A stretch of 64,000 nucleotides of DNA from positions 1 to 64,000 of the forward strand of contig NZ_VJZP01000018.1 in NCBI RefSeq assembly GCF_007097265.1, in the 5' to 3' direction. Each line of letters starts with the position of its first letter. Position 1 is the stretch's first letter. This DNA is from Flavobacterium gawalongense. GTDB taxonomy: Bacteria > Bacteroidota > Bacteroidia > Flavobacteriales > Flavobacteriaceae. Position numbers and translations under genes: made by a program. The notes beneath the pieces were generated by a model that saw only the letters and a program-made list of their open reading frames with translations, was not told the origin of the DNA and made no database searches. Below are positions 36,319-45,463 of this stretch, one piece after another.

Positions 36319-37299
36319 TTGATTCCAACTACCGATATATTTGCCATTTCAAGCCAAAAGCAATTTGAAAAAACAGCCTTAAAAGTGTTTCGTTTTCAAT
36401 ACGAAAATAACTTAGTGTATCAAGAGTTTTGTAATTTTTTGAAAACAGATCCCCATAAAGTAAAATCATTACATCAAATTCCCTTTTTACCTATTCAATT
36501 TTTCAAGAGTCACCAAGTAGTTTCTAATACAAACGCGATTGAAGAAACATTTACGAGTAGCGGAACAACCGGAATGATTACCAGCAAACATTTAGTAACT
36601 GACGCTTCCATATATGAGGAAAGTTATCGCAAAGGATTTTCCCTGTTTTACGGAAACATCGAAGATTATGTCGTTTTGGCTTTACTTCCTTCTTATCTTG
36701 AAAGAGAAGGCTCTTCGTTAATCTATATGGTTGAGGATTTAATTCAATTATCTAATCATCCGGAAAGCGGTTTTTATCTGCATAATCATGACGAACTTAC
36801 ACAGAAGCTTATTGCTTTAGACCAAGCCGGTCAAAATGTCATTTTGATTGGTGTCACCTATGCTTTATTAGACTTAATCGAGAAACATCCTTTTCAACTG
36901 CAAAACACCATAATCATGGAAACGGGTGGAATGAAAGGCAAACGAAAAGAAATGATTCGGGAAGAACTGCACGAACAATTGTGTAAAGGCTTTGGCGTTT
37001 CAGCCATTCATTCTGAATACGGAATGACCGAATTACTGTCTCAAGCGTATTCTTTAGGAAATGGCGTATTTGAATGCCCTTCCTGGATGCAAATCCTCAT
37101 TCGTGACACCGAAGACGCTTTGACGTACATCCAAGACGGAAAAACGGGTGGAATCAACGTAATCGATTTGGCTAATATCAATTCCTGTTCTTTTATCGCC
37201 ACGCAAGATTTGGGCAAAAAAAATCCCAACAACTCTTTCGAGGTATTGGGACGTTTTGATAATTCTGATATTCGAGGTTGTAACCTTATGGTTCTTTAG
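36319..37299 (+). CDS. LuxE-like acyl-protein synthetase / acyltransferase
   Basis: A 326-residue member of the ANL-related LuxE family, which activates or transfers fatty acyl groups through an adenylate. The nucleotide-binding loop is visible as TFTSSGTTGMITSKH (about 75-89). Later motifs include ETGGMKGKRKEMIREEL and SEYGMTELLSQAY, the A-motif-like segment. The start is TTG; the protein begins MIPTTDIFAISSQKQFEK, which agrees with the family N-terminus, and there is no nearby ATG. It stands alone, convergent with tyrS. No luciferase genes are present, so the acceptor is unknown; a surface polysaccharide or lipid role is possible. Confidence 0.8.
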   Translation: MIPTTDIFAISSQKQFEKTALKVFRFQYENNLVYQEFCNFLKTDPHKVKSLHQIPFLPIQFFKSHQVVSNTNAIEETFTSSGTTGMITSKHLVTDASIYEESYRKGFSLFYGNIEDYVVLALLPSYLEREGSSLIYMVEDLIQLSNHPESGFYLHNHDELTQKLIALDQAGQNVILIGVTYALLDLIEKHPFQLQNTIIMETGGMKGKRKEMIREELHEQLCKGFGVSAIHSEYGMTELLSQAYSLGNGVFECPSWMQILIRDTEDALTYIQDGKTGGINVIDLANINSCSFIATQDLGKKNPNNSFEVLGRFDNSDIRGCNLMVL

Positions 37300-37348
37300 G
37301 TTATTTGTTTAATCGTTAAAACAAAAGAACAGATAAACGAATTAACAA

Positions 37349-38641
37349 TTAAACCACTCTAACCACAAAATAATTTTTCTTTCCACTTTGCAACAATACA
37401 AATTGATTATTGATTAAATCTTTGGCTGAAAGCACAAAATCTTCTTTTACTTTTTCTTTATTTACGGATATAGAATTTGCAGTCAAAGCGCGTCTTGCTT
37501 CGCCATTCGATTTCATAAAACCTGTTTTTTCATTCAAAACAGCAACGATATCAATTCCTGCTTCGATTTCATTTCTGGCAATGTCTGCTTGAGGAACACC
37601 ATCAAAAACATCTAAGAAAGTCGCTTCATCCAATTGTTTCAAATCATCTGAAGTAGAATTCCCAAACAAAATATTCGATGCTTTAATCGCATTTTCTAAA
37701 TCTTCCGCCGAATGCACCATTATTGTAGTCTCTTCTGCCAAACGTTTTTGTAATAAACGTAAATGCGGCGCTTCTCTATGTTTTTCGGTTAAAACCTCAA
37801 TTGCTGAATTCGATAAGAAAGTAAAAATCTTAATATATTTTTCAGCATCGACATCAGAGGTATTTAACCAATATTGGTAAAATTTATAAGGCGAAGTTCT
37901 TGCTGAATCTAACCAAATATTTCCACCTTCTGATTTTCCAAATTTTGTTCCATCTGCTTTTGTAATCAACGGACAAGTCAATGCATATGCTTTCCCACTT
38001 GCTATTCTACGAACTAATTCCGTTCCTGTGGTGATGTTTCCCCACTGATCACTTCCACCCATTTGTAGTGTACAATTTTTATTTTTGTACAAATGCAAAA
38101 AGTCATATCCTTGAACCAATTGATACGTAAACTCCGTAAATGACATTCCTTCGGCAGCTTCAGAAGACAAACGTTTCTTTACCGAATCTTTCGACATCAT
38201 ATAATTTACCGTAATGTGCTTTCCAATATCCCGAATGAAATCAAGAAACGAAAAGTTCTTCATCCAGTCGTAATTATTCACTAACTCCGCTGCATTAGCC
38301 GTATTAGAAGTAAAATCTAAAAAACGAGCCAATTGACCTTTTATAGCTTCTTGATTGTGACGCAATGTCGCTTCGTCAAGTAAATTTCTTTCATTCGATT
38401 TTCCTGATGGATCGCCTATCATTCCAGTTGCACCGCCCACTAATGCTAATGGTTTGTGTCCGGATAGTTGAAAATGCTTCAATAACATCACGCCTACTAA
38501 ATGTCCAATATGCAATGAATCGGCAGTTGGATCAATCCCCACATACGCCACACGCATTTGTTCCATCAAATGTTCTTCTGTACCGGGCATAACATCGTGG
38601 AGCATTCCTCTCCAAGTCACTTCTTCAATAAAATTCTTCAT
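37349..38641 (-). CDS. tyrS: Tyrosyl-tRNA synthetase
   Basis: A class I synthetase of about 430 residues that charges tRNA-Tyr. The HIGH motif is HIGHLVG (44-50), with the tyrosine site [16 protein letters not shown] and VQGYDFLHL. The KMSKS-type loop is KFGKSEGGN (near 230), and an S4 RNA-binding domain is at the C-terminus ([17 protein letters not shown]). I chose the ATG at 38641 because an upstream TTG (38713) would place the start ahead of the likely promoter (38660-38667). Single gene. Confidence 0.97.
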   Translation of the reverse strand: MKNFIEEVTWRGMLHDVMPGTEEHLMEQMRVAYVGIDPTADSLHIGHLVGVMLLKHFQLSGHKPLALVGGATGMIGDPSGKSNERNLLDEATLRHNQEAIKGQLARFLDFTSNTANAAELVNNYDWMKNFSFLDFIRDIGKHITVNYMMSKDSVKKRLSSEAAEGMSFTEFTYQLVQGYDFLHLYKNKNCTLQMGGSDQWGNITTGTELVRRIASGKAYALTCPLITKADGTKFGKSEGGNIWLDSARTSPYKFYQYWLNTSDVDAEKYIKIFTFLSNSAIEVLTEKHREAPHLRLLQKRLAEETTIMVHSAEDLENAIKASNILFGNSTSDDLKQLDEATFLDVFDGVPQADIARNEIEAGIDIVAVLNEKTGFMKSNGEARRALTANSISVNKEKVKEDFVLSAKDLINNQFVLLQSGKKNYFVVRVV

Positions 38642-38659
38642 CTTTTTAATCAATTTGCA

Positions 38660-38667
38660 CAAAGATA
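38660..38667 (-). promoter_or_regulatory. Putative tyrS promoter, -7 box
   Basis: TATCTTTG on the minus strand matches TAnnTTTG exactly, 18 nt before the chosen tyrS ATG. It decides between two candidate starts. Confidence 0.55.
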
Positions 38668-38730
38668 GTTTTAATTGCATAATTTGAAAATCTATCGTTA
38701 TAAAATCGAACAATCTATTATCTTTACCAA

Positions 38731-39720
38731 ATGATTTTAGTCACAGGAGGAACAGGTTTAGTAGGCGCACATGTATTGCTTCATTTAATTGAAAGCGGAG
38801 AAAATGTCCGTGCTATTTATCGCGATACGAAAAGCATAGAAAAGACTAAAAATCTATTTAATTTATACAAAAAGCCTGGTTTATTTGCTACTATCGAATG
38901 GATTCAAGCTGATATTATTGACATTCCTGCGTTAGAAAAAGCTTTTGACGGAATTGATTACGTTTATCATTGCGCCGCTTTGATTTCTTTTGATCCAAAA
39001 GACGAAGATTTAGTTCGGAAAACCAACATTGAAGGAACCGCAAATATTGTCAATTTTTGTATTGCCAATACAATAAAAAAACTGTGTTTTGTGAGTTCAA
39101 TTGCTGCCCTTGGCGATATTGCCCCACATGAAAATTACATCACAGAGGAAACCGAATGGAATCCCGAAAAGCCGCACAGCGATTATGCCATTTCTAAATA
39201 TGGCGCCGAAATGGAAATATGGCGTGGACAACAAGAAGGATTGAACGTAATAATTGTAAATCCAGGCGTTATTATTGGTCCTGGTTTTTGGGAACAAGGA
39301 AGCGGACAACTTTTTATGAAAGTAAAAAAAGGATTATCATTTTACACCTTGGGAAGCACTGGATTTGTTGCCGTGACTGATGTAGTGCGAATCGCAACCC
39401 AGTTAATGAAAAGCGAAATTCGTAACGAACGTTTTACCCTAATTGCTCAAAATATGGTTTTTCGAGATGTATTAAATACTATTGCCGATGCGCTTAAAGT
39501 AAAAAAACCTACAATTCATGCAAAACCTTTCCTGATCGAGTTTGGCTGGAGAATGGACTGGCTTATGTCAACTATTTTTCAACAAAAAAGGGAATTAACC
39601 GAAGCTACAGCAAAGGCATCTTATTCTAGAAAAGAATACTCTAATGAAAAAATAAAAACGTTCTTAAAAACGGATTTTCTAGACATTCATCAATACATTA
39701 AAGAAATTTCAGCCTTGTAA
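38731..39720 (+). CDS. NAD-dependent epimerase/dehydratase family protein
   Basis: A 329-residue extended short-chain dehydrogenase. The Rossmann motif [14 protein letters not shown] is at the N-terminus (residues 6-19). The catalytic region has SSIAALGD and the [11 protein letters not shown] Tyr-Lys pair (YxxxK, near 152-156). It resembles dihydroflavonol-4-reductase-like and sugar-epimerase proteins; the substrate cannot be stated. It abuts the convergent DUF4296 gene with no gap. Confidence 0.88.
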   Translation: MILVTGGTGLVGAHVLLHLIESGENVRAIYRDTKSIEKTKNLFNLYKKPGLFATIEWIQADIIDIPALEKAFDGIDYVYHCAALISFDPKDEDLVRKTNIEGTANIVNFCIANTIKKLCFVSSIAALGDIAPHENYITEETEWNPEKPHSDYAISKYGAEMEIWRGQQEGLNVIIVNPGVIIGPGFWEQGSGQLFMKVKKGLSFYTLGSTGFVAVTDVVRIATQLMKSEIRNERFTLIAQNMVFRDVLNTIADALKVKKPTIHAKPFLIEFGWRMDWLMSTIFQQKRELTEATAKASYSRKEYSNEKIKTFLKTDFLDIHQYIKEISAL

Positions 39721-40167
39721 CTAAAGCCTTTTTCTTTGGTTGATTTCCAATGAATCTATCATTTTACTGGTTGGTGAAACTGACTTTTCAACTGGTTTTT
39801 TCTTCTTATTCTTCTTCGCTTCGGCCTTAATCAAAGCGGCTATTGCTGTTTTATTTTTAGTTAACCTGTCGTTTACTTGATCAATAATATTTGCATATTC
39901 TTCATAATTAGAAGCATAATACGTATTGCTTTTAGCAAATTGCAGACTGTCAACCTTGTACTTTTTATAAATATATTTTTTAGGATTTATTTTAAATGTA
40001 TCCAAAGAGGTCGGATTTTGATATTTAATACCTTCCAAAAGCGATAAATCATACATAATATTAACCATTTCGTCTTTTTCTATAAGACGATTTGGTTTCT
40101 TTACGGTCTCATCCTTACAGCTTACAAGTACTAAAAAAATCGCTAAAAGTGATATTATTTTCTTCAT
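39721..40167 (-). CDS. DUF4296 family lipoprotein
   Basis: A 148-residue lipoprotein with a signal peptide and lipobox (FLVLVSC, Cys near 17). The body is helical (EKDEMVNIMYDLSLLEGIKYQNPTSLDTF and FAKSNTYYASNYEEYANIIDQVNDRLTKNK), the DUF4296 pattern of Bacteroidetes, with a Lys-rich tail. Function is unknown. It is 11 nt downstream of pyrC on the same strand, in an apparent operon with pyrC and the polyprenol-phosphate glycosyltransferase. Confidence 0.85.
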   Translation of the reverse strand: MKKIISLLAIFLVLVSCKDETVKKPNRLIEKDEMVNIMYDLSLLEGIKYQNPTSLDTFKINPKKYIYKKYKVDSLQFAKSNTYYASNYEEYANIIDQVNDRLTKNKTAIAALIKAEAKKNKKKKPVEKSVSPTSKMIDSLEINQRKRL

Positions 40168-40178
40168 ATTCTGCCTTT

Positions 40179-41519
40179 TTATCTATCAAATAACAATCGT
40201 TTACCCGCACGAATTTCTTTTACTTTAAAAGCCGTATACACTAATTGTCCGTTTACAAAAGTATGTGTTATTCTGGATTTAAAAGTAAATCCTTCAAATG
40301 GTGACCATCCACATTTAGAAAGAATATTTTCTTTTTTAACACTCCATGGCAAACCTGAGTTTATAATCACCAAATCCGCATAATAGCCTTCTTTTATAAA
40401 ACCACGCTTTTCTATTTTGAAAATCTTGGCCGGATTATGGCACATTTTTTCGACAATTTTTTCAATGCTGATTTTACCTTGATGATATGCTTCAAACATT
40501 GCTACAACAGCATGTTGCACTAATGGACCACCAGAAGGAGCTTTTAGATACGGTAGTTTCTTTTCTTCCAGTGTATGTGGTGCGTGATCGGTGGCAATCA
40601 CATCAATTCTGTCATCAAGTAACGCTTCCCATAATACTTTTCGGTCATTAGCAGTTTTTACTGCAGGATTCCATTTTATTAAATTGCCTTTGGTTGCATA
40701 ATCATCATTGGTAAACCATAAATGATGAATACAAACTTCGGCAGTAATTTTCTTGTCTTCCAATGGAATTTTATTGGTAAACAAATCCATTTCTTTTGCT
40801 GTAGAAAGATGGAAAATATGCAAACGCGCACCTGTTTTTTTAGCAAGAGCAATCGCTTTTGAAGAAGATATATAACATGCTTCTTCACTTCTAATTAGAT
40901 GATGAACCGTTACAGGAACATCTTCTCCAAACTCTTCTTTGTATTTTTCTAAATTATTTTTGATAGTCGTTTCATCCTCACAATGAACCGCAATAAGCAT
41001 AGGCGTACTAGAGAATATTTTTTCTAAAGTAGCTTCATTATCCACCAACATATTTCCAGTTGAAGATCCTAAAAATATTTTTATTCCCGCAACATTCTTC
41101 GGATTTGTTTTTAGAACTTCTTCTAAATTATCGTTTGTTGCACCCATCATAAAAGAATAATTGGCATAGGATTTCTCTGCAGCAATTTGATATTTTTCTT
41201 CTAAAATTTCTTGAGTTACCGCATTAGGAACCGTATTGGGCTGCTCTATATAAGAAGTAATTCCACCGGCAATCGCAGCTTTAGATTCTGATTCTATATC
41301 GCCTTTGTACGTAAGACCCGGCTCCCTAAAATGAACCTGATCGTCTATAGCACCCGGAATTAGGTAATTCCCTTCGGCATCGATGATTTTACATTGAGAA
41401 GATTTTGCGCTAATGCTTTCTGCAATTTCAACAATTAAGTCATCTTCAATTAATACATCACCTTCAAAAATCGTTCCTTCATTTACTATTTTGGCATTCT
41501 TAATTAAAATCCTGTTCAT
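40179..41519 (-). CDS. pyrC: Dihydroorotase (or dihydroorotase-like amidohydrolase)
   Basis: A 446-residue amidohydrolase of the dihydroorotase family, which cyclises carbamoyl-aspartate in pyrimidine synthesis. Metal-site motifs are GAIDDQVHFREPG (57-69), KIFLGSS (carboxylated Lys), AVHCEDE, HIFHLST and VIATDHAPH. In the first motif the usual H-x-H reads Q61-V-H63, so one canonical ligand is replaced. I recall the same change in other Bacteroidetes, where the gene is still annotated as pyrC. It is the middle gene of a three-gene minus-strand group, with short gaps of 12 and 11 nt. Confidence 0.88.
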   Translation of the reverse strand: MNRILIKNAKIVNEGTIFEGDVLIEDDLIVEIAESISAKSSQCKIIDAEGNYLIPGAIDDQVHFREPGLTYKGDIESESKAAIAGGITSYIEQPNTVPNAVTQEILEEKYQIAAEKSYANYSFMMGATNDNLEEVLKTNPKNVAGIKIFLGSSTGNMLVDNEATLEKIFSSTPMLIAVHCEDETTIKNNLEKYKEEFGEDVPVTVHHLIRSEEACYISSSKAIALAKKTGARLHIFHLSTAKEMDLFTNKIPLEDKKITAEVCIHHLWFTNDDYATKGNLIKWNPAVKTANDRKVLWEALLDDRIDVIATDHAPHTLEEKKLPYLKAPSGGPLVQHAVVAMFEAYHQGKISIEKIVEKMCHNPAKIFKIEKRGFIKEGYYADLVIINSGLPWSVKKENILSKCGWSPFEGFTFKSRITHTFVNGQLVYTAFKVKEIRAGKRLLFDR

Positions 41520-41531
41520 CGTATCTTCTTC

Positions 41532-42257
41532 TTATAATGTGTTGACTAATTTTTTTAATCTAAGTGAAATAACCCCAAAAACTGCTTCAACAATTATAGA
41601 GTTACTCATTTTGGATTGTCCTTTTGTTCTATCCGTAAAAATGATGGGAACCTCAACAATTTGGAATTTCTTACAGTAGGTCCTGTATTTCATTTCAATT
41701 TGAAAGGCATATCCAACAAATTTTATCTTATTTAAATTGATACTTTCCAGCACTTGTCTTTTGTAACAAACAAAACCTGCCGTGGCATCATGAATTTTCA
41801 TTCCGGTTATTAACTTAACGTAAACGGATGCAAAATATGACATTAACACACGACTTAAAGGCCAGTTAACCACATTTACACCGGTTACATATCGGGAACC
41901 AATTGCTAAATCGGCATCTCCTAAATGACAAGCATCATACAATTTTTCTAAATCATTTGGGTTGTGCGAAAAATCAGCATCCATTTCGAAAATAAAATCA
42001 TATTTACGTTCCAAAGCCCATTTAAAACCATGTACGTAAGCGGTTCCTAACCCCGATTTTTTAGCTCTTTTTTCTAAAAACAATTTGTTTTCAAATTCAG
42101 ACTGAAGCATAACTACTTTATCCGCAGTACCATCAGGCGAATTATCATCAATAATAAGAACATGAAAAGGCTTGTGTTGAGAAAGCACTGTTCTGATAAT
42201 GCTTTCGATATTTTCAATTTCGTTATAGGTAGGAATTATAACAATACAATCGTTCAT
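41532..42257 (-). CDS. Polyprenol-phosphate mannosyltransferase-like GT2
   Basis: A 241-residue GT-A glycosyltransferase of family 2, closest in pattern to dolichol/polyprenol-phosphate mannose synthases. Motifs: VIIPTYNEIENIESII (6-21), IDDNSPDGTAD, the DxD-like EMDADFSHNP and DATAGFVCYKR. No C-terminal membrane domain is present, as in the short soluble form. It would make a lipid-linked mannose (or glucose) donor for protein or surface glycosylation, which flavobacteria perform on secreted proteins. First gene of the group with pyrC and DUF4296. Confidence 0.9.
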   Translation of the reverse strand: MNDCIVIIPTYNEIENIESIIRTVLSQHKPFHVLIIDDNSPDGTADKVVMLQSEFENKLFLEKRAKKSGLGTAYVHGFKWALERKYDFIFEMDADFSHNPNDLEKLYDACHLGDADLAIGSRYVTGVNVVNWPLSRVLMSYFASVYVKLITGMKIHDATAGFVCYKRQVLESINLNKIKFVGYAFQIEMKYRTYCKKFQIVEVPIIFTDRTKGQSKMSNSIIVEAVFGVISLRLKKLVNTL

Positions 42258-42276
42258 ATTTTGAGTAATTTCAACG

Positions 42277-42284
42277 CAAAAGTA
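42277..42284 (-). promoter_or_regulatory. Putative promoter of the GT2-pyrC-DUF4296 group, -7 box
   Basis: TACTTTTG on the minus strand matches TAnnTTTG exactly, 19 nt before the start codon. Confidence 0.5.
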
Positions 42285-42347
42285 AACTTTTTATGCCATT
42301 TGATTCATAATAAATTTATAATAAAAAAGAATGATGTAAAAAATTAG

Positions 42348-42355
42348 TAATTTTG
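42348..42355 (+). promoter_or_regulatory. Putative promoter of the DUF4271-hemD pair, -7 box
   Basis: TAATTTTG matches TAnnTTTG exactly and ends 7 nt before the ATG at 42363, so the transcript is nearly leaderless. Confidence 0.5.
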
Positions 42356-42362
42356 TATCGCT

Positions 42363-43034
42363 ATGATTGAACATGTACTTCATCCAAGAATAACCGAAAA
42401 TAAAGACTGGGCTACGCTTTTATTTGTGTTGTCTTTTGCTATTATTGCTATTACCAAATCCGTTTTTGAAAATCGTTTTGGTGATTTTGCAAATTTAATT
42501 TTTTCAAATAAATACACCAAAATATACAGAGACAGCAGTCACCTTAAAAGTGGCTTTACCGTTTCCTTGTTTTTTGTTCAGGTTATTTCCTTTGCATTTT
42601 TTATTCAACTGGCTTTGAGTCATTTTGGCTATGCTTCAAAAACAGATTGGATTCTATATATTCAAATAATTACTTTCCTTATATTTTTTGTTTTATCAAA
42701 ATATTTAATAGAAAAAATTATTGGCACAGCATTCAATATAGAGGAATTTGTGGAACAATTTAACCTTCAAAAAGTAACTTACAGGACCTATATTGGATTA
42801 TTTATACTTCCAATCAATATCATTTTGTTCTATTACGACACAATAACAAGAAATATTCCATTATTTATTATTTCTATAATATTGATAATAAACATAATAA
42901 CATATTTAATTTCAATAAAAAACTATCAAAATTTAATATTCGGTAAGTTGTTTTATTTTATTTTATATCTTTGCGCACTTGAAATAGCCCCCTATTATTT
43001 TATGTATTATTGGTTTACAAAAGGGAGCGCGTAG
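42363..43034 (+). CDS. DUF4271 family membrane protein
   Basis: A 223-residue inner-membrane protein with about five to six hydrophobic helices and the family N-terminus (ITENKDWATLLFVLSFAIIAITKSVF). Function is unknown. It is immediately ahead of the hemD-like gene (13 nt) and shares its promoter; this pairing suggests a link to haem or envelope metabolism but nothing stronger. Confidence 0.85.
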   Translation: MIEHVLHPRITENKDWATLLFVLSFAIIAITKSVFENRFGDFANLIFSNKYTKIYRDSSHLKSGFTVSLFFVQVISFAFFIQLALSHFGYASKTDWILYIQIITFLIFFVLSKYLIEKIIGTAFNIEEFVEQFNLQKVTYRTYIGLFILPINIILFYYDTITRNIPLFIISIILIINIITYLISIKNYQNLIFGKLFYFILYLCALEIAPYYFMYYWFTKGSA

Positions 43035-43047
43035 AAAATGTTAAAAT

Positions 43048-43797
43048 ATGAAAGTGAAAACAATTTTGGTGTCACAGCCCGAACCTAAAGTGGAAAATTC
43101 CCCTTACTTTGAGCTTCAACAAAAGCATAAAGTTAAAATTGATTTCAGACCTTTTATTCATGTAGAAGGCGTTAATGCAAAAGAGATTAGACTTCAAAAA
43201 ATTGATCTTAATCATTACACGGCAATTATTTTAACAAGCAAGAATGCTGTTGATCATTTCTTCAGAGTTGCTGACGAAATGCGTTTTAAAGTTCCTGAAG
43301 GATTAAAATATTTCTGCCAATCAGAAGCCATTGCTTTTTACCTGCAAAAATATGTAGTGTATCGAAAACGTAAAATTTACGTAGGTCCTAAAGATTTTGC
43401 CGATTTATCTCCGCTGATAAAAAAATACAAGGACGAAAAATTCTTATTACCTGCTTCAGACCAATTGAATGCCGATGCGCCAATAACGCTAAATGCATTG
43501 AAAGTTGACTGGACTCCAGCCGTTTTTTACAAAACAGTAATGAGTGACTTATCTGATTTGGCCGATGTATATTATGATGTTTTGGCTTTCTTTAGCCCAA
43601 CCGGAATAAAGTCATTATTTATGAACTTCCCAGACTTTGAGCAAAACAATACCAGAATTGCAGTTTTTGGAAGCACAACTCAAAAAGAAGCTTTAGAGCA
43701 TGGATTACGTATAGACATTATGGCTCCAACTCCTGGAACACCTTCTATGACAATGGCTTTAGAAAAATACATTGCAGAAGCAAATAAAGGAAAATAG
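43048..43797 (+). CDS. hemD: Uroporphyrinogen-III synthase
   Basis: A 249-residue HemD-family protein that closes and inverts hydroxymethylbilane to uroporphyrinogen III in haem synthesis. It starts KTILVSQPEPKVENSPYF, with ILTSKNAVDHFFRV in the first alpha/beta domain and DVLAFFSPTGIKSLF and FGSTTQKEALEHGLRIDIMAPTPG in the second, the conserved order of this poorly conserved family. Second gene of a two-gene unit with DUF4271, closed by a strong terminator. Confidence 0.9.
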   Translation: MKVKTILVSQPEPKVENSPYFELQQKHKVKIDFRPFIHVEGVNAKEIRLQKIDLNHYTAIILTSKNAVDHFFRVADEMRFKVPEGLKYFCQSEAIAFYLQKYVVYRKRKIYVGPKDFADLSPLIKKYKDEKFLLPASDQLNADAPITLNALKVDWTPAVFYKTVMSDLSDLADVYYDVLAFFSPTGIKSLFMNFPDFEQNNTRIAVFGSTTQKEALEHGLRIDIMAPTPGTPSMTMALEKYIAEANKGK

Positions 43798-43824
43798 AAA
43801 AATTACTTTTCGAGATAAAATTAC

Positions 43825-43856
43825 AAAAAGCCACGATCACAATCGTGGCTTTTTTA
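43825..43856 (+). terminator. Terminator after hemD
   Basis: A 13-bp stem (AAAAAGCCACGAT / ATCGTGGCTTTTT) with a 4-nt loop and T run, 28 nt after the stop. Confidence 0.92.
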
Positions 43857-43967
43857 ATGCCCCGATTTTTAATTAAAATCCTCAACTTCTGTTTATTTAC
43901 TGTTTTTTACTTAAATTTGATTCTCAATTCAAACTAAATTCCATTTTTTAGTTTAAGACAACAACTT

Positions 43968-44438
43968 ATGAAAATCAACTCCCTGATAGTAGAAATAGAC
44001 GGTATCGATAAAGAAATTTTACGCGACCTGATGGAAGATGCCCGGAAACCAATTCTTCAAATCGCCAATAAAATAGGGATTTCTGGAGCCGCTATTCATC
44101 AACGGTTGCGAAAACTGGAGCAATCCGGCGTGATTTCGGGTTCTAAGTTTACTGTAAATCATAAGATTTTAGGTTATAATACGATGGCGTTTGTTGGAAT
44201 TTATTTAGATAAAGCCGCTCGAAACCCGGAAGCTGTGAGGGATTTAAAGAAAATTCCCGAAGTATTGGAATGTCATTATACCACAGGAAACTGGTCGATT
44301 TTGATAAAAATTATTTGTCGGGATAACGAACATTTAATGCACCTACTCAACACAAAAATTCAGGCTATTGAAGGTGTTTCCAGAACAGAAACCTTTATTT
44401 CCTTAGACCAACAAATTGACAGACAGATTCAGCTTTAG
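43968..44438 (+). CDS. Lrp/AsnC family transcriptional regulator (second paralogue)
   Basis: A 156-residue Lrp/AsnC regulator with a winged HTH (about 10-65, EILRDLMEDARKPILQIANKIGISGAAIHQRLRKLEQSGVI) and a RAM domain (about 72-150, AFVGIYLDKAARNPEAVRDLKKIPEVLECHYTTGNWSILIKI). It differs clearly from the paralogue at 310. The target genes and effector are unknown. It lies alone between two terminators. Confidence 0.92.
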   Translation: MKINSLIVEIDGIDKEILRDLMEDARKPILQIANKIGISGAAIHQRLRKLEQSGVISGSKFTVNHKILGYNTMAFVGIYLDKAARNPEAVRDLKKIPEVLECHYTTGNWSILIKIICRDNEHLMHLLNTKIQAIEGVSRTETFISLDQQIDRQIQL

Positions 44439-44481
44439 TTTTTTTGGTTTAATCGGTTAATCGTCAATTTGGTTATTTGAC

Positions 44482-44518
44482 AAAAAAAATCCGTCTCGTT
44501 TAAAAAACAAGACGGATT
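44482..44518 (-). terminator. Terminator downstream of the zinc peptidase gene
   Basis: On the minus strand the stem AATCCGTCTtGTT / AACgAGACGGATT is followed by eight U. It lies between convergent genes. Confidence 0.85.
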
Positions 44519-44535
44519 ACTATATTTTAAAGGAT

Positions 44536-45225
44536 TTAATCTCTTCTACTGCCGCCCATATAAATCGAAATGTAATACAACAATGTTGCAATTGATCCCA
44601 AAGCAGCTACTACATAGGTTCTTGCAGCCCATTTTAGAGAATCTTTCGCTCCTGCCTGTTCTTGCTGCGTCAACATTCTTTTGTTTTCTAACCAAGCCAA
44701 GGCGCGATGACTCGCATCATATTCTACCGGTAAAGTAACAATAGAAAACAAGGTTGTTGCTGCAAAAATTACGATTCCAATCAATAATAACGACGGAAAA
44801 GTTTTAATCATCAAGATTCCCGCAAGTAAAATCCATTGCATATAGGTTGATGCCACATTAACCACCGGCACTAATTTAGATCGCATAGTCAACCACTGGT
44901 ATCCCACAGCGTGTTGTACGGCGTGTCCGCATTCATGTGCTGCAACAGCAGCTGCAGCCGCATTTCGTTGGTTATAAACCGCCTCGCTTAGATTCACCGT
45001 TTTATCAACTGGACTGTAATGATCCGTTAACTGTCCCGCAACCGAGATTACTCGCACGTCACGAATTCCGTTATCGGCAAGCATTTTTTCGGCAATCTCA
45101 GCGCCAGACATTCCGTTTTGTAATTGTAATTTAGAATAATGTTCAAATTTGCTTTTTAGTCTTGAACTAACTAACCAGCTAAACAACATAATTGCTCCAG
45201 CAAGAATCAAATAACCCATTCCCAT
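44536..45225 (-). CDS. Zinc metallopeptidase, YugP family
   Basis: A 229-residue membrane peptidase of the YugP type. It has an N-terminal helix (about 5-20), the zinc site HECGH at 97-101 (AAHECGHAVQHAVGYQW) and three further helices (about 110-165 and 205-225). Probably cleaves or quality-controls membrane proteins. The metal-binding Glu and downstream residues appear intact. Single gene with its own terminator. Confidence 0.9.
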   Translation of the reverse strand: MGMGYLILAGAIMLFSWLVSSRLKSKFEHYSKLQLQNGMSGAEIAEKMLADNGIRDVRVISVAGQLTDHYSPVDKTVNLSEAVYNQRNAAAAAVAAHECGHAVQHAVGYQWLTMRSKLVPVVNVASTYMQWILLAGILMIKTFPSLLLIGIVIFAATTLFSIVTLPVEYDASHRALAWLENKRMLTQQEQAGAKDSLKWAARTYVVAALGSIATLLYYISIYMGGSRRD

Positions 45226-45299
45226 ATTTTTGTTTGTTTTTTTAATGTTTAAAATAAAACATCAAATTTTGAACCATTTTTTTACAATGTCAATTTGGC

Positions 45300-45456
45300 A
45301 TTCATGAAATGGAACACGGATAACACAGATTAAACGGATTTACACGGATTTGCTTAAATTTTAAAAAAAATCCAAATTCTAATAAATAGAATTTAAATTT
45401 CAATATGTTCATGGTGATGATCATATCGTAGAGACGCACTGCGGTGCTTCTCTACA
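45300..45456. repeat. Intergenic repeats downstream of leuS
   Basis: This stretch holds reiterated ACGGAT words (about 45314-45352). At 45429-45456 is a hairpin, GTAGAGA...TCTCTAC, enclosing GCAC/GTGC; this type of element is, as I recall, widespread in Bacteroidetes. The hairpin lies 8 nt beyond the leuS stop and could cap its 3' end. The remainder up to the zinc peptidase start shows nothing else. Confidence 0.55.
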
Positions 45457-45463
45457 ATGGACA

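Noticed and set aside
38642-38713. Longer tyrS frame from a TTG at 38713
   Set aside because: It would start upstream of a perfect -7 box (38660-38667), and the added residues do not look like a synthetase N-terminus.
45429-45456. GTAGAGA hairpin as a canonical leuS terminator
   Set aside because: It lacks a U run on the minus strand, so it is listed as a repeat that may only cap the transcript.
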